A stretch of DNA of 64,000 nt from the NCBI RefSeq assembly GCF_020329505.1, contig NZ_JAGKJJ010000004.1:124001-188000 (forward strand). The letters run 5' to 3'. Numbering within the stretch: position 1 is the stretch's first letter; every line of letters starts with the position of its first letter. The position numbers were made by a program, and so were the translations under genes. This DNA is from Bradyrhizobium semiaridum (lineage in GTDB: Bacteria > Pseudomonadota > Alphaproteobacteria > Rhizobiales > Xanthobacteraceae). This document shows, piece by piece, positions 56,856 through 64,000 of this stretch. Below the pieces are notes generated by a model. The model was not told the origin of the DNA. It saw only the letters and a list, made by a program, of their open reading frames with translations, and ran no database searches.

Positions 56856-57337
56856 TCGCCCTCGACGAAGCGGCGGCTCGCAAGCTGGGCTTCGACCACG
56901 CGCCACACCACGCCTTCGGCATCGACATCCTTCTGAATCTGGATCATGTCGCGATCCTCCGGCGGCGTGCGCACCAGTCCCCAGAACACCGGACGGTCGA
57001 CCGGCTGCAGCGTCGACAGCGTCCAGTCGAGCCAGCGGTCGACGGCGGCGCGCGCCTTCGGCGCCTGCGGATAGATCGGCGAATTCTGGCCGTGAGCCAT
57101 GCAGAGATAGCGCATCACCGAATTGGATTCCCACAGCACGTAGTCGCCCTCGACCAGCGTCGGGATGCGGCCATTCGGATTCATCGCGAGATATTCGGGT
57201 TGATCGTTCTTGCCGAACTGCATGCCGGCGTCGATGCGCTGATAGGCGAGGTCGAGCTCGGCGAGGCACCAGAGCACTTTCTGCACATTGACCGAGTTGG
57301 CCCGACCCCAGATCGTCAGTTGCGGCTTGCCGTCCAT
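56696..57337 (-). CDS. Glutathione S-transferase family protein
   Basis: 213 residues. Thioredoxin-like N-terminal domain with LTIWGRANSVNVQKVLWCL, the cis-Pro loop NGRIPTLVEGD and glutathione-binding ESNSVMRYL; helical C-terminal domain with FTIADIAIGAF. The start near Asn/Ser (RANSVNV) suggests a serine-type enzyme. GGGAG stands upstream of ATG 57337. Distinct from the GST at 1237 and not in an operon. Substrate unknown. Confidence 0.9.
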   Translation of the reverse strand: MDGKPQLTIWGRANSVNVQKVLWCLAELDLAYQRIDAGMQFGKNDQPEYLAMNPNGRIPTLVEGDYVLWESNSVMRYLCMAHGQNSPIYPQAPKARAAVDRWLDWTLSTLQPVDRPVFWGLVRTPPEDRDMIQIQKDVDAEGVVWRVVEAQLASRRFVEGDQFTIADIAIGAFARRWLGVEGVTKPALPNLARWFGELGQRPGFVRFIAPPMS

Positions 57338-57427
57338 CACGCGTTCTCCCGCGGTTTGCTTTGCCGAGTTTCTTAGCGGAGTACCCTGAAAAATGCGCGC
57401 GACGAATTGTACCGAGAGCAAAAAAGC

Positions 57428-57456
57428 AAGGCCCCGCCGTGATACGGCGAGGCCTT
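57428..57456 (-). terminator. Intrinsic terminator after the 26-residue membrane protein gene
   Basis: AAGGCC-C-CGCCGT and ACGGCG-A-GGCCTT form a 12-bp stem with a C/A mismatch and a GAT loop. On the minus strand a six-T run follows after GC. Confidence 0.85.
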
Positions 57457-57488
57457 CACGCTAATGCGAGCTGCGCGTCAAATCCGGC

Positions 57489-57569
57489 TTAGTGGCCGAA
57501 GAACAGCCATAACAGAATGATCACCGGAATCGGTACACCCAACAGCCAAAGCAATATTCCTCGTCCCAT
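57489..57569 (-). CDS. 26-residue membrane miniprotein
   Basis: Starts at ATG 57569 with a near-perfect AGGAGG ribosome-binding site 6-8 nt upstream. The peptide is almost wholly hydrophobic: M-G-R-G then ILLWLLGVPIPVIILLWLFF and ends G-H. I recognise this pattern (MGRGILLWLLGVPIPIIILL) as a common rhizobial miniprotein. A strong terminator follows 33 bp later. Function unknown; membrane insertion is inference. Confidence 0.82.
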   Translation of the reverse strand: MGRGILLWLLGVPIPVIILLWLFFGH

Positions 57570-57706
57570 CGGTTGCCTCCTCGCATCGATTGTTCGGAGG
57601 CAACGCCAGCGGCCGTATCGTGTTCCTAAGCATCAAGCGCCGCCCGCATCGCGGTATCGGCCGTAAGCGCGCCCGCCTTGATCGCCCGGCGAAGGTGGCC
57701 GGGGGC

Positions 57707-58159
57707 CTACCAGTGGCCGGTGTTCTGCATCGAGGCCCATGGCTCCGCCGGCGGCTTCGGATCGCCCTTTTGCAAGATCTCGATCGAGTGCAGGTCGGGT
57801 GAGCGCACGAACGCCATGTTGCCGTCGCGCGGTGGCCGGTTGATGGTGACGCCCATTTTCATCAGCCTGTCGCAGGTCGCATAGATGTCGTCGACCTCGT
57901 AGGCGAGGTGGCCGAAATAGCGATCCTCGCCATATTTCTCCTCGTCCCAATTGTAGGTGAGTTCGACCAGCGGCGCGCCGCGGGTCGGGGGCAGCGACTT
58001 CAAGAGGTCGAGATCCTCCGGCGCGCAGAGAAACACCAGCGTGAAGCGGCCCTTGTCGTTATCGATGCGGCGCACTTCCTTCAGCCCCAGCGCATCCTGG
58101 TAGAACTTCATCGCCGTGTCGAGGTTCCGGACACGCAGCATGGTGTGGAGATAGCGCAT
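57707..58159 (-). CDS. gloA: Lactoylglutathione lyase (glyoxalase I)
   Basis: Detoxifies methylglyoxal as its glutathione adduct. 150 residues; starts MRYLHTMLRVRNLDTAMKFY with metal ligand His5, and shows the other metal-site residues in LVELTYNWDEE (Glu), YFGHLAYEV (His) and HSIEILQ (Glu). The C-terminal ~15 residues are Pro/Lys-rich and beyond the typical end. No partner glyoxalase II in the window. Confidence 0.93.
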   Translation of the reverse strand: MRYLHTMLRVRNLDTAMKFYQDALGLKEVRRIDNDKGRFTLVFLCAPEDLDLLKSLPPTRGAPLVELTYNWDEEKYGEDRYFGHLAYEVDDIYATCDRLMKMGVTINRPPRDGNMAFVRSPDLHSIEILQKGDPKPPAEPWASMQNTGHW

Positions 58160-58603
58160 TTTCTTGTCCTCCTGAGAGCGTCAGAGATTTTTGTTTGGGC
58201 GGAACGGTCCGACGAGAACGTAGCAGCAAATTGCGCCAAGGGGCAGGGTTCGCAGGCTGCATGCGGGTAAGATCAAAGCCAATTTTGTGCGCTCTCAACC
58301 TTTCGCGAGCTTTCCGGCTGCGGAGGTTCGCCATGCAATCAGCTTACTCTCAATCGATGAAGACTTCCGTCGTTGGTCTCAGATCGTCCGACAGCCGCGG
58401 CGGGGCGTGGTCGCTGCGCTTGTCGCTCAGCTCGGCAATAACCCACGAACGTGCACGACTCCTCGTTCGCCGAAACTGAATCGGTCATGTCCGAAATTTC
58501 ATCCGGGACGGGTGCGGCATAATGAACGGTAAGGTTGCAGCAGTTTAATGAACGGGTACCCCGACATCGGCTATTTTCCGCGCAACCTATTGGAGGCCGT
58601 TTG
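58160..58603. other. Intergenic region with one weak small frame
   Basis: 444 bp. At 58333-58479 a 48-residue plus-strand frame has a good GGAGG site 6 nt upstream but a Ser/Arg-rich, family-less sequence. Another frame over the same DNA also looks partly protein-like, so it could be a decayed gene. The promoter for gloA must lie at its left end. Confidence 0.35.
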
Positions 58604-58771
58604 ATGTCGAACCGCGTCGAAGACGTGCAGATGTTGAGGTTGGCGAAGGCATTCTACAGGATCAAAAGCGTCGACGTGCGCCGCGCTGTGTTGCTCTACG
58701 TCGAAGAACAGCTCGAGAAGGAAGAGAAGCGGCCGGACGGTTCGCCGACGAACACTTCCACGCAATCGTGA
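58604..58771 (+). CDS. Small helical hypothetical protein
   Basis: 55 residues; core MLRLAKAFYRIKSVDVRRAV then LLYVEEQLEKEEKR is an amphipathic two-helix unit like the tail seen in some XRE-type regulators of Rhizobiales, with no DNA-binding part. TGGAGG precedes ATG 58604 by 8 nt, and a hairpin terminator follows. Function unknown. Confidence 0.65.
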   Translation: MSNRVEDVQMLRLAKAFYRIKSVDVRRAVLLYVEEQLEKEEKRPDGSPTNTSTQS

Positions 58772-58843
58772 CCCGTGGCACCGCGCAGATCCACGCGGCC
58801 GCGGCCCCGGCCGATACGCTCAAACATCGTCGCGCCCGAAATG

Positions 58844-58874
58844 GAAAGCCCCGCAGGCTGGATGCGGGGCTTTC
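58844..58874 (+). terminator. Intrinsic terminator after the small helical protein gene
   Basis: GAAAGCCCCGC (58844-58854) pairs with GCGGGGCTTTC (58864-58874) around a nine-base loop. Confidence 0.75.
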
Positions 58875-58945
58875 CCAGTTGACGGACTGGGGATTCAGGG
58901 CGTGAGCCGTCAACTGCCGGAACCAAACTTAAGGTTGAATCCGGA

Positions 58946-59057
58946 AAATGCAACAGCGCCGTGATGACGGAATATGTTCGTCCCACAGCGCTGCGCCAGA
59001 TACTGGGCCCTGAAATCCCCAGCGCCGGTGTGTCGCCACATACCGCAAAAGGTTCAA
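58946..59057. ncRNA. Candidate structured RNA, copy 1
   Basis: Matches the element at 63346-63460 over its whole ~113 bp, including AAATGCAACAGCGCCGT, GGAATATG-TCGTC, ACAGCGCTGCGC, TACTGGGCCCT and AAATCCCCAGCG. Main hairpin: GCGC..GTG..GACG / CGTC..CAC..GCGC; second hairpin CTGGG / CCCAG. Read on the minus strand the main hairpin is followed by TTGCATTTT, a terminator-like tail, and would lie downstream of the 57-residue gene at 59154; strand is undecided. It does not code for a conserved peptide. Confidence 0.5.
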
Positions 59058-59153
59058 GCGAAAGGCCCGATCGGAGCGCCGTATCGCGAGCGCTTGCGTG
59101 GCAACGCCGTGGGCACGACGGGGCCGCGAGATGCGGCCTGCCGTGGAGCAGTC

Positions 59154-59327
59154 TTAGATCTTGATGTCCAGGATGGTCTCGACCGCGTCGCGGTCGGCCT
59201 TGTTCTTGGCGGCGAAGATGTCGAGCACATCCTCGCTGAGGATGCGGGGTTGGGCCTTCGCGGTCTGATCGACGACGAGCTGCACGCGGGCTTGCGTTAC
59301 TTCGGTCGGGACTGGGTAAATGAGCAT
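59154..59327 (-). CDS. 57-residue hypothetical protein
   Basis: ATG 59327 is preceded by GGAGGGAGAG, a strong ribosome-binding site. The peptide starts MLIYPVPTEVTQARVQLVVD and ends with an acidic helix (DAVETILDIKI). Composition and site support coding; family not recognised. Downstream (minus direction) lies copy 1 of the candidate structured RNA. Confidence 0.65.
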   Translation of the reverse strand: MLIYPVPTEVTQARVQLVVDQTAKAQPRILSEDVLDIFAAKNKADRDAVETILDIKI

Positions 59328-59593
59328 GGCTCTCCCTCCGCGTGGAACCTTGTCAGTGATTTCTTAATGATTTGTTGCGCCATTCTCGCGAATCATGGCC
59401 ACGATTGTTGGCAGAGCGATCAGCTCCTCCGAAGGGCAAAGCGCCCTGGTCTGCAGCGGCGATTTGTGGATATGTGCGCAGCAAGCTACCGCGTTTGCTG
59501 AGGAAATGCTGCCGGCGGCCCAGTGGATATGCTGCGGACAGGCGTTGGATATGCTGCGGATAAAGGGCGTTGCTGGTAGCGGGCTGCTGGCGA

Positions 59594-59692
59594 TCAGTCC
59601 ACCTTTTCGCCGGGATGCTTGTGATAGACGGCGATGCCGATGAAGCCGGCAAAGGCGATCACGTTGAGAAGAAGTTCCATCCACGCCGGCAT
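59594..59692 (-). CDS. 32-residue membrane miniprotein
   Basis: MPAWMELLLNVIAFAGFIGI followed by A-V-Y-H-K-H-P-G: one transmembrane helix and a basic His-rich end, a layout common among rhizobial miniproteins. AGGA lies 9 nt before ATG 59692. Function unknown. Confidence 0.6.
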   Translation of the reverse strand: MPAWMELLLNVIAFAGFIGIAVYHKHPGEKVD

Positions 59693-59928
59693 AACGTCAT
59701 CCTAGTTTCGCCAATAAATAAACCCGAGGGTTGTCTTTTTGTTCCGGCGCTAACCGATGGTAGCTTTGCGCAATCGCATGGCTTCGGATTCGAGTCCATG
59801 CGTGGAACACTGGCTATGTGCCTGAAACGCCGCACCAACATCGAGCGCGCCGTGCCGTGATCAGGCGATCTGCAACCATCACCGCTGCCTGACGTTAGCC
59901 CGCGAGATCACTGTGGAGGAGGTTGCGC

Positions 59929-60207
59929 ATGAAAAAGACATTGGCAGTTCTGGCGGCCGTCGCGACGGTTGGCGCAACGGCGCTGAGCGCGCCGGCTGAG
60001 GCGCGCGGCCGCGGTATAGGTCCAGGCTTGGCATTTGGCCTGGCCGCTGGCGCGATCGCCGCCGGTGCGGCAGGCGCATATAGCTACGGCTACGGGCCGG
60101 GCTACTACTATGGCCCGCGCTATCGCACCTATTACGGTGGCGGGCCCTATGCCTACTACGACGAGCCGTACTACCGTCCTTATCGGCACCACTACTATCG
60201 CTGGTAA
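59929..60207 (+). CDS. Exported Tyr/Gly-rich protein
   Basis: 92 residues. Signal peptide KKTLAVLAAVATVGATALSA with cleavage near APAEA; a glycine/alanine helix (GLAFGLAAGAIAAGAAGA) follows, then a tail of Tyr, Gly, Pro and Arg (GYGPGYYYGPRYRTYYGGG). Such tails occur in small envelope proteins of Bradyrhizobium. GGAGGAGG is close to ATG 59929 and a strong terminator follows. Function unknown. Confidence 0.8.
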   Translation: MKKTLAVLAAVATVGATALSAPAEARGRGIGPGLAFGLAAGAIAAGAAGAYSYGYGPGYYYGPRYRTYYGGGPYAYYDEPYYRPYRHHYYRW

Positions 60208-60222
60208 CGGCGCTTGGTAGCG

Positions 60223-60255
60223 AAAGAGCCCGGAGCTGTCAGCTCCGGGCTCTTC
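60223..60255 (+). terminator. Strong intrinsic terminator
   Basis: AAGAGCCCGGAGCT (60224-60237) pairs perfectly with AGCTCCGGGCTCTT (60241-60254) around loop GTC. It ends the Tyr/Gly-rich protein gene. Confidence 0.88.
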
Positions 60256-60307
60256 AATTGCAGATCAAGGCGCGATCGGATTAGATCGCGCGGCAGATCG
60301 CGCGATA

Positions 60308-60469
60308 TCAAGCTGTCTTCCTTTGAAATCCGCTCCAGGCATTGCCGAGCGTGCTGGCGTAATACTCCTGGCGGTCGCGCTCGAACTTCTGCTGCGTGGC
60401 CCTGAAGCTGGCAACCCGTGTGGCGATCTCTTCACGCTCGCGCGCGAGCGCGTCTTGCTGTTCGCTCAT
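60308..60469 (-). CDS. 53-residue charged hypothetical protein
   Basis: Begins MSEQQDALAREREEIATRVA and continues as an amphipathic, coiled-coil-like helix to FERDRQEYYAS, then a short basic end. Ribosome-binding site is weak (GGCGGATGGG). Heptad-like charge pattern supports a real protein; function unknown. Confidence 0.55.
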   Translation of the reverse strand: MSEQQDALAREREEIATRVASFRATQQKFERDRQEYYASTLGNAWSGFQRKTA

Positions 60470-60769
60470 TGCCCATCCGCCTGATGGTGGTCCTGTCCCG
60501 GCGGGATTTGCATGGCCGAATTGGGCGTCAATGCGGAGCGGGCATTGATTGTGATGAAGCGAAGGCGGTGGAAAAGGCGTAGCCCGCCTTGTCGCCTGCG
60601 CGGCTTGGAGTTAGCCAAAAAGAAAAAACGGGAGGCCGGAATGGCGAAGATCGATCTGGATGCCGCGAGAGAGCAGGCCGCGCGGCGTGATCGTCGCCCC
60701 GCGTTACGCGCCGATCTGGCAAGCGGTCGGGCCGTGCTATAGTCAGGCGGGTCAACCGGATCATTCCCT

Positions 60770-61529
60770 GTGATCGCAAGAGATCTGCGCAGCGGCATCG
60801 AGCGGCTCGGCAACATGATTGCCGAGGCGTCGTCGATCGTTCCGTTTACCGGCGCCGGCATCTCCACCGAGTGCGGCATTCCCGATTTCCGTTCGCCGGG
60901 CGGGATCTGGACGCGCAATCGGCCGATCCCGTTCGATGAATTTGTTGCCAGCCAGGATGCGCGCGACGAGTCGTGGCGCCGCCGCTTCGCAATGGAACCG
61001 ACCTTCGCCGCCGCTAAGCCCGGTCGCGGGCATCGCGCACTCGCCTCGCTCTATCGCGCCGGCAAGGTTCCGGGCATCATTACCCAGAACATCGACAATC
61101 TGCATCAGGCGTCAGGCTTCGAGGCCGACGACGTCATCGAGTTGCACGGCAACACGACCTATGCGCGCTGCATCGGCTGCAGCAAGGCTTACGATCTCTC
61201 GTGGGTGAGCAGCTGTTCGACAGCACCGGTAGCGCGCCCGACTGCGCCGACTGCGGCGATCCCGTGAAGACCGCGACGATCTCGTTCGGGCAAGCGATGC
61301 CCGAGGACGCGATGCATCGTGCCACGGAACTAACCCGGCACTGCGATCTTTCCTTGCGATCGGCTCGTCGCTGGTGGTGTGGCCCGCCGCGGGCTTTCCG
61401 ATGATGGCGAAGAACTGCGGCGCGAGCCTCGTGATCATCAACAACGAACCGACCGATCAGGACGACATTGCCGATCTCGTGATCCGTCACGACATCGGCG
61501 AGACGCTTGGTCCGTTCGTGGGCAACTGA
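60770..61529 (+). pseudogene. SIR2-family NAD-dependent deacetylase, two frameshifts
   Basis: Starts at GTG 60770. Frame one gives SSIVPFTGAGISTECGIPDF, TQNIDNLHQ and the catalytic His in VIELHGNTTYARCIGC up to LSW (about 61205). A second frame continues EQLFDSTGSAPDCADCGDPV (second zinc Cys pair) to CDLS (about 61351); a third finishes LAIGSSLVVWPAAGFPMM and IINNEPT to the stop at 61529. Each step is a loss of one base: GTG-AGC (one G short) near 61207 and CTTTCC (one T short) near 61351. Restored length 253 residues, a normal sirtuin. Two lesions in one gene suggest decay, unless the read had indel errors. Confidence 0.82.
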
Positions 61530-61727
61530 AGCCCGTTCGATTCGGGCTGTGCAAGCCTGTTCATAGTTCCCGATAGATTCGTTTTTTAGCTATGCGATGC
61601 GGGCGGGAGTGTTATCTTTTGATTCGAGATTCGCGCGTGGTTATCGCGAGTTTGGTGATGGATAGCAGCGTGTTCAGGCTCAGCCGCGATGACGGCGGGC
61701 TGCAATTGATGTGTGGGGTCCGGGGTC

Positions 61728-62393
61728 ATGGGGTCGGACGGATTTGAGTCCAAGAAGCTCGGCGGACCGCCGGCGAGCGGGGCCGGGCAGAGCAGACTTG
61801 GGCCAGGCGACTACGCGAACAACGCGCCGCGCGATCCGGCGCTGGATGCGTTCTCGGTTCTCGGCGACGCCGCGGCCAATCTCGTCGAGCTTTCCGGCGT
61901 CATCAAATGGTTCGATGCCTCGAAGGGTTACGGCTTCATCGTTCCTGACAATGGCTGGCCCGACATTTTGCTGCACGTGACGGTGCTGCGGCGCGACGGT
62001 TACCAGACGGCCTATGAAGGCGCGCGCGTCGTCGTCGAATGCGTCCAGCGTGCCAAGGGCTACCAGGCCTTCCGGATCGTCTCGATGGACGAGTCGACGG
62101 CGATCCATCCGGCGCAGATGCTGCCGCCGCGAACCCACGTCACGGTGACCGCGACCAGCGGGCTCGAGCGCGCGCAGGTCAAGTGGTTCAACCGGCTGCG
62201 CGGCTTCGGCTTCGTGACCTGCGGCGAGGGCACCCCCGACATCTTCGTGCACATGGAGACGCTGCGGCGTTTCGGCATGACCGAGCTGCGGCCCGGCCAG
62301 TATGTGCTGGTGCGGTTCGGGCCCGGCTCCAAGGGAATGATGGCCGCCGAGATTCATCCCGAGACCGGCCCGTCGGCGCTGTCCTCGCACTAG
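61728..62393 (+). CDS. Double cold-shock-domain protein
   Basis: 221 residues with two cold-shock domains: one at about 58-120 (SGVIKWFDASKGYGFIVPDN) and one at about 145-210 (AQVKWFNRLRGFGFVTCGEG). Each keeps the RNP1-like KGYGFI / RGFGFV and an RNP2-like strand (DILLHVTVL, DIFVHMETL). This two-domain form is the common alphaproteobacterial type, binding single-stranded RNA/DNA. ATG 61728 starts a flexible Gly-rich arm. The RhlE-type helicase in the window may share cold function. Confidence 0.92.
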   Translation: MGSDGFESKKLGGPPASGAGQSRLGPGDYANNAPRDPALDAFSVLGDAAANLVELSGVIKWFDASKGYGFIVPDNGWPDILLHVTVLRRDGYQTAYEGARVVVECVQRAKGYQAFRIVSMDESTAIHPAQMLPPRTHVTVTATSGLERAQVKWFNRLRGFGFVTCGEGTPDIFVHMETLRRFGMTELRPGQYVLVRFGPGSKGMMAAEIHPETGPSALSSH

Positions 62394-62540
62394 CCCGAAT
62401 TGTTGACCCGAGACCGCTGACCCAGTCCCCGGATTGCCTGACGAAACGTGAGGCGAGGGGCTGGCGGCAAAGCTCTGGCATTTGCCGCAATCATCGGGTT
62501 AGGGTCCGCCGGAAAATTCCACCGGCATGAGTAACCTTCG

Positions 62541-63020
62541 ATGAATTTCGATCGCAATGTTGGGCGGCTTCGCCTGTGGCTGCTGGCCGCGCTCGTCATC
62601 CTGTCCGGCGCGCTGCCGGCTCCGGCCGCGCAGGCCGCAAGTTTCCAGCCGCTCGAGATCGTCACCAAGTCCGGCGTTCATGTCTTCTCGGTCGAGATGG
62701 CGATTACCGAGCAGGAGAAGGAGACCGGCCTGATGTACCGCAAGGAGCTGGCGGACGGCAAAGGCATGCTGTTCGACTTCTCGCCGGAGCAGGAGGTGTC
62801 GATGTGGATGAAGAACACCTACATCTCGCTCGACATGATCTTCATCCGTGCCGACGGCCGCATCCTGCGCATCGCCGAGAATACCGAGCCGATGTCGACC
62901 AAGATCATCCCGTCAAGGGGGCTCGCCAAGGGCGTCCTCGAGGTGATCGCCGGGACCGCGCAGAAATACGGCATCCAGCCCGGCGACCGGGTCGCCCATC
63001 CGTTGTTCAACGGCCGCTGA
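62541..63020 (+). CDS. Exported DUF192-family protein
   Basis: 159 residues with a signal peptide (LLAALVILSGALPAPAAQA). The DUF192 core is complete: VEMAITEQEKETGLMYRKEL, MLFDFSPEQEVSMWMKNTYI, SLDMIFIRADG and VLEVIAGTAQKYGI. Members are small periplasmic proteins of unknown role. It is followed by tRNA-Pro. Confidence 0.92.
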   Translation: MNFDRNVGRLRLWLLAALVILSGALPAPAAQAASFQPLEIVTKSGVHVFSVEMAITEQEKETGLMYRKELADGKGMLFDFSPEQEVSMWMKNTYISLDMIFIRADGRILRIAENTEPMSTKIIPSRGLAKGVLEVIAGTAQKYGIQPGDRVAHPLFNGR

Positions 63021-63086
63021 GGGGCACCAAGCGGCGCCTTGCTGGCGCCGGCTTATGCGTGTATCCACAGGGCCTCTCGGAAATGT

Positions 63087-63163
63087 CGGGGTATAGCGCA
63101 GCCTGGTAGCGCGGCAGTTTTGGGTACTGCAGGTCGTTGGTTCGAATCCAGCTGCCCCGACCA
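63087..63163 (+). tRNA. tRNA-Pro (anticodon TGG), CCA encoded
   Basis: Acceptor CGGGGTA pairs with TGCCCCG; anticodon stem GCAGT/ACTGC encloses loop TTTGGGT with anticodon TGG; T-arm GGTTCGAATCC. Discriminator A at 63160 and an encoded CCA follow. Confidence 0.97.
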
Positions 63164-63250
63164 AACCCTTTCTCTTGCTTTTTGCGATCGGCGGGAACCC
63201 GGCGCGCCGTCCCGCGGCAAGCGCCCGACGAGACTGCGCCGGCCGACGAG

Positions 63251-63278
63251 GAAAACCCCGCAACGAGGGCGGGTTTTC
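63251..63278 (+). terminator. Possible terminator after tRNA-Pro
   Basis: AAAACCCCGC and GCGGGTTTT form a stem with one bulged C, loop AACGAGG, ending in TTTTC. Confidence 0.65.
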
Positions 63279-63345
63279 AGCTGGCGGCAATAGGGATTTA
63301 AGGGCAGCGCCGCCAGCGTGTTCCTAAACTAGAGATTGTATCGCG

Positions 63346-63460
63346 AAATGCAACAGCGCCGTCTGGGCGGAATATGATCGTCCAGACAGCGCTGCGCGAA
63401 TTACTGGGCCCTCAAATCCCCAGCGTCGATGGGTCGCGCCAACCGCCGGTAAGGTTCAAG
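63346..63460. ncRNA. Candidate structured RNA, copy 2
   Basis: Second copy of the element at 58946-59057. Main hairpin here is GCGC-C-GTCTGG / CCAGAC-A-GCGC; compared with copy 1, the middle of both arms has changed in step so pairing is kept. The loop GGAATATG and the second hairpin CTGGG / CCCAG are conserved. It stands between tRNA-Pro and the cyclase gene, 126 bp before its ATG, so a 5' leader role is also possible. Confidence 0.5.
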
Positions 63461-63586
63461 GAAATCCGTGGGCAGCTTCGCGCTGGTTCGCGCTGCGATC
63501 GGCATCGAGCGGACGTGCCTTGCCGATGGGACGCTCGGGCTGGCAGGCTGGCGCGTCCGCACAAGAACAATCCGCGAGGTAATGCC

Positions 63587-64000
63587 ATGGCGCGCAAACT
63601 GATCGACATCTCCGTCCCCCTGCAGAACGACGTTCCGGCCGATCCGCCCGGCAATCATCCGACCATCCAGTATATCGATCACCAGCAGGGCCTGCCGCGG
63701 ATGCTGCAGTTCTTCGAGGGATTGAAGGCGGAGGACCTGCCCGACGGCCAGGGTTGGGCCGTCGAACAGGTCTCGCTCTCGACCCATAACGGCACGCATC
63801 TCGACGCGCCCTGGCATTTTCACCCGACCATGAACCGCGGTGAGCGCTCGTGGACCATCGACGAGGTACCGCTGGAGTGGTGCTTTCAGCCCGGTGTGAA
63901 GCTCGACTTCCGCCATCTGCCCGACGGCTATGTCGCGACCGCCGCCGATGTCGAGGCCGAGCTGAAGCGCATCGGTCACACGCTGTCGCCGCTGGAGATC
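63587..64000 (+). CDS. Cyclase/kynurenine-formamidase-like protein, 3' end beyond the window
   Basis: First 138 codons of a metal-dependent hydrolase: KLIDISVPLQNDVPADPPGN and the hallmark His-rich motif STHNGTHLDAPWHF (H-x-G-T-H-x-D). The frame is open at the window edge. GAGGT stands 7 nt before ATG 63587. The family covers kynurenine formamidases and polyketide-type cyclases; which applies is unknown. Confidence 0.88.
   Translation, partial: MARKLIDISVPLQNDVPADPPGNHPTIQYIDHQQGLPRMLQFFEGLKAEDLPDGQGWAVEQVSLSTHNGTHLDAPWHFHPTMNRGERSWTIDEVPLEWCFQPGVKLDFRHLPDGYVATAADVEAELKRIGHTLSPLEI

Noticed and set aside
58287..58532. 81-codon frame overlapping the small frame at 58333
   Set aside because: Only part looks protein-like, there is no ribosome-binding site, and two overlapping frames cannot both be trusted; left as an intergenic note.
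60512..60742. 76-codon plus-strand frame upstream of the sirtuin
   Set aside because: Arg/Lys-rich with no clear site or family; the inner start at 60641 gives a plausible but unsupported 33-residue peptide.
63401..63979. A 192-residue minus-strand frame
   Set aside because: Complement of the cyclase gene, whose H-x-G-T-H-x-D motif on the plus strand is decisive.

Overview
The window looks like a core-chromosome segment of a high-GC alphaproteobacterium close to Bradyrhizobium/Rhodopseudomonas. Reasons: the gene order cysteine desulfurase-sufB-sufC-sufD-sufS-sufT-sufA, a class I PHA synthase, glpX-type FBPase, many tiny membrane proteins of rhizobial type, and several short dispersed palindromic repeats that I recognise from that lineage. 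No integrase, transposase, phage gene or CRISPR array is visible. The assignment is from memory of gene families, not from a search.

Layout. 0-3 kb: anmK, then a GST and SMR-transporter pair behind a palindrome-rich promoter, and an alpha/beta hydrolase. 3.3-10.3 kb: a complete SUF Fe-S assembly operon. 10.5-16.9 kb: TfoX-like protein, diguanylate cyclase, RhlE-type helicase with a repetitive tail, AraC regulator, secreted caspase-like protein. 16.9-23.5 kb: FAD monooxygenase, SDR, outer-membrane barrel, parE, two small membrane proteins. 23.6-27.5 kb: a frameshifted transglutaminase/Sel1 protein and a Tat-exported metallo-beta-lactamase-fold protein. 27.5-29.4 kb: a leader peptide gene, PaiB-like gene and argC. 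29.4-30.7 kb: a truncated methyltransferase facing a second, foreign-looking one. 30.7-41.2 kb: MAPEG, phaC, a lipoprotein, an aminotransferase with hom, glpX, a HAD dehalogenase, recJ and an SDR. 41.2-47.6 kb: MltB, MarR divergent from ahpD-cupin, DUF805, a DapA-like lyase, a frameshifted M23 peptidase. 47.7-52.7 kb: efp divergent from epmA-epmB, small proteins, and aroG with an aromatic leader peptide. 52.7-64 kb: HdeD-like and PrsW-like membrane proteins, many small genes, tRNA-Glu, PilZ, GST, gloA, a frameshifted sirtuin, a double cold-shock protein, DUF192, tRNA-Pro and the start of a cyclase gene running off the end.

The most interesting signals are regulatory and non-coding. (1) aroG is preceded by a promoter whose predicted start coincides with the ATG of a 26-residue leader peptide carrying Y-F-W-Y-F-S-Y, followed by segments that form a textbook 1:2 / 2:3 / 3:4 attenuator. 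(2) The PaiB-like/argC operon is preceded by a second leader gene of the same architecture, encoding four consecutive arginines. (3) Two diverged copies of a ~113-nt element, 4.4 kb apart, share a hairpin whose arms differ by compensatory changes, suggesting a structured RNA family. 

Four single-base losses, each consistent with a homopolymer one base short, break three otherwise intact genes (transglutaminase/Sel1, M23, sirtuin); read errors and true pseudogenes cannot be told apart from the sequence alone.
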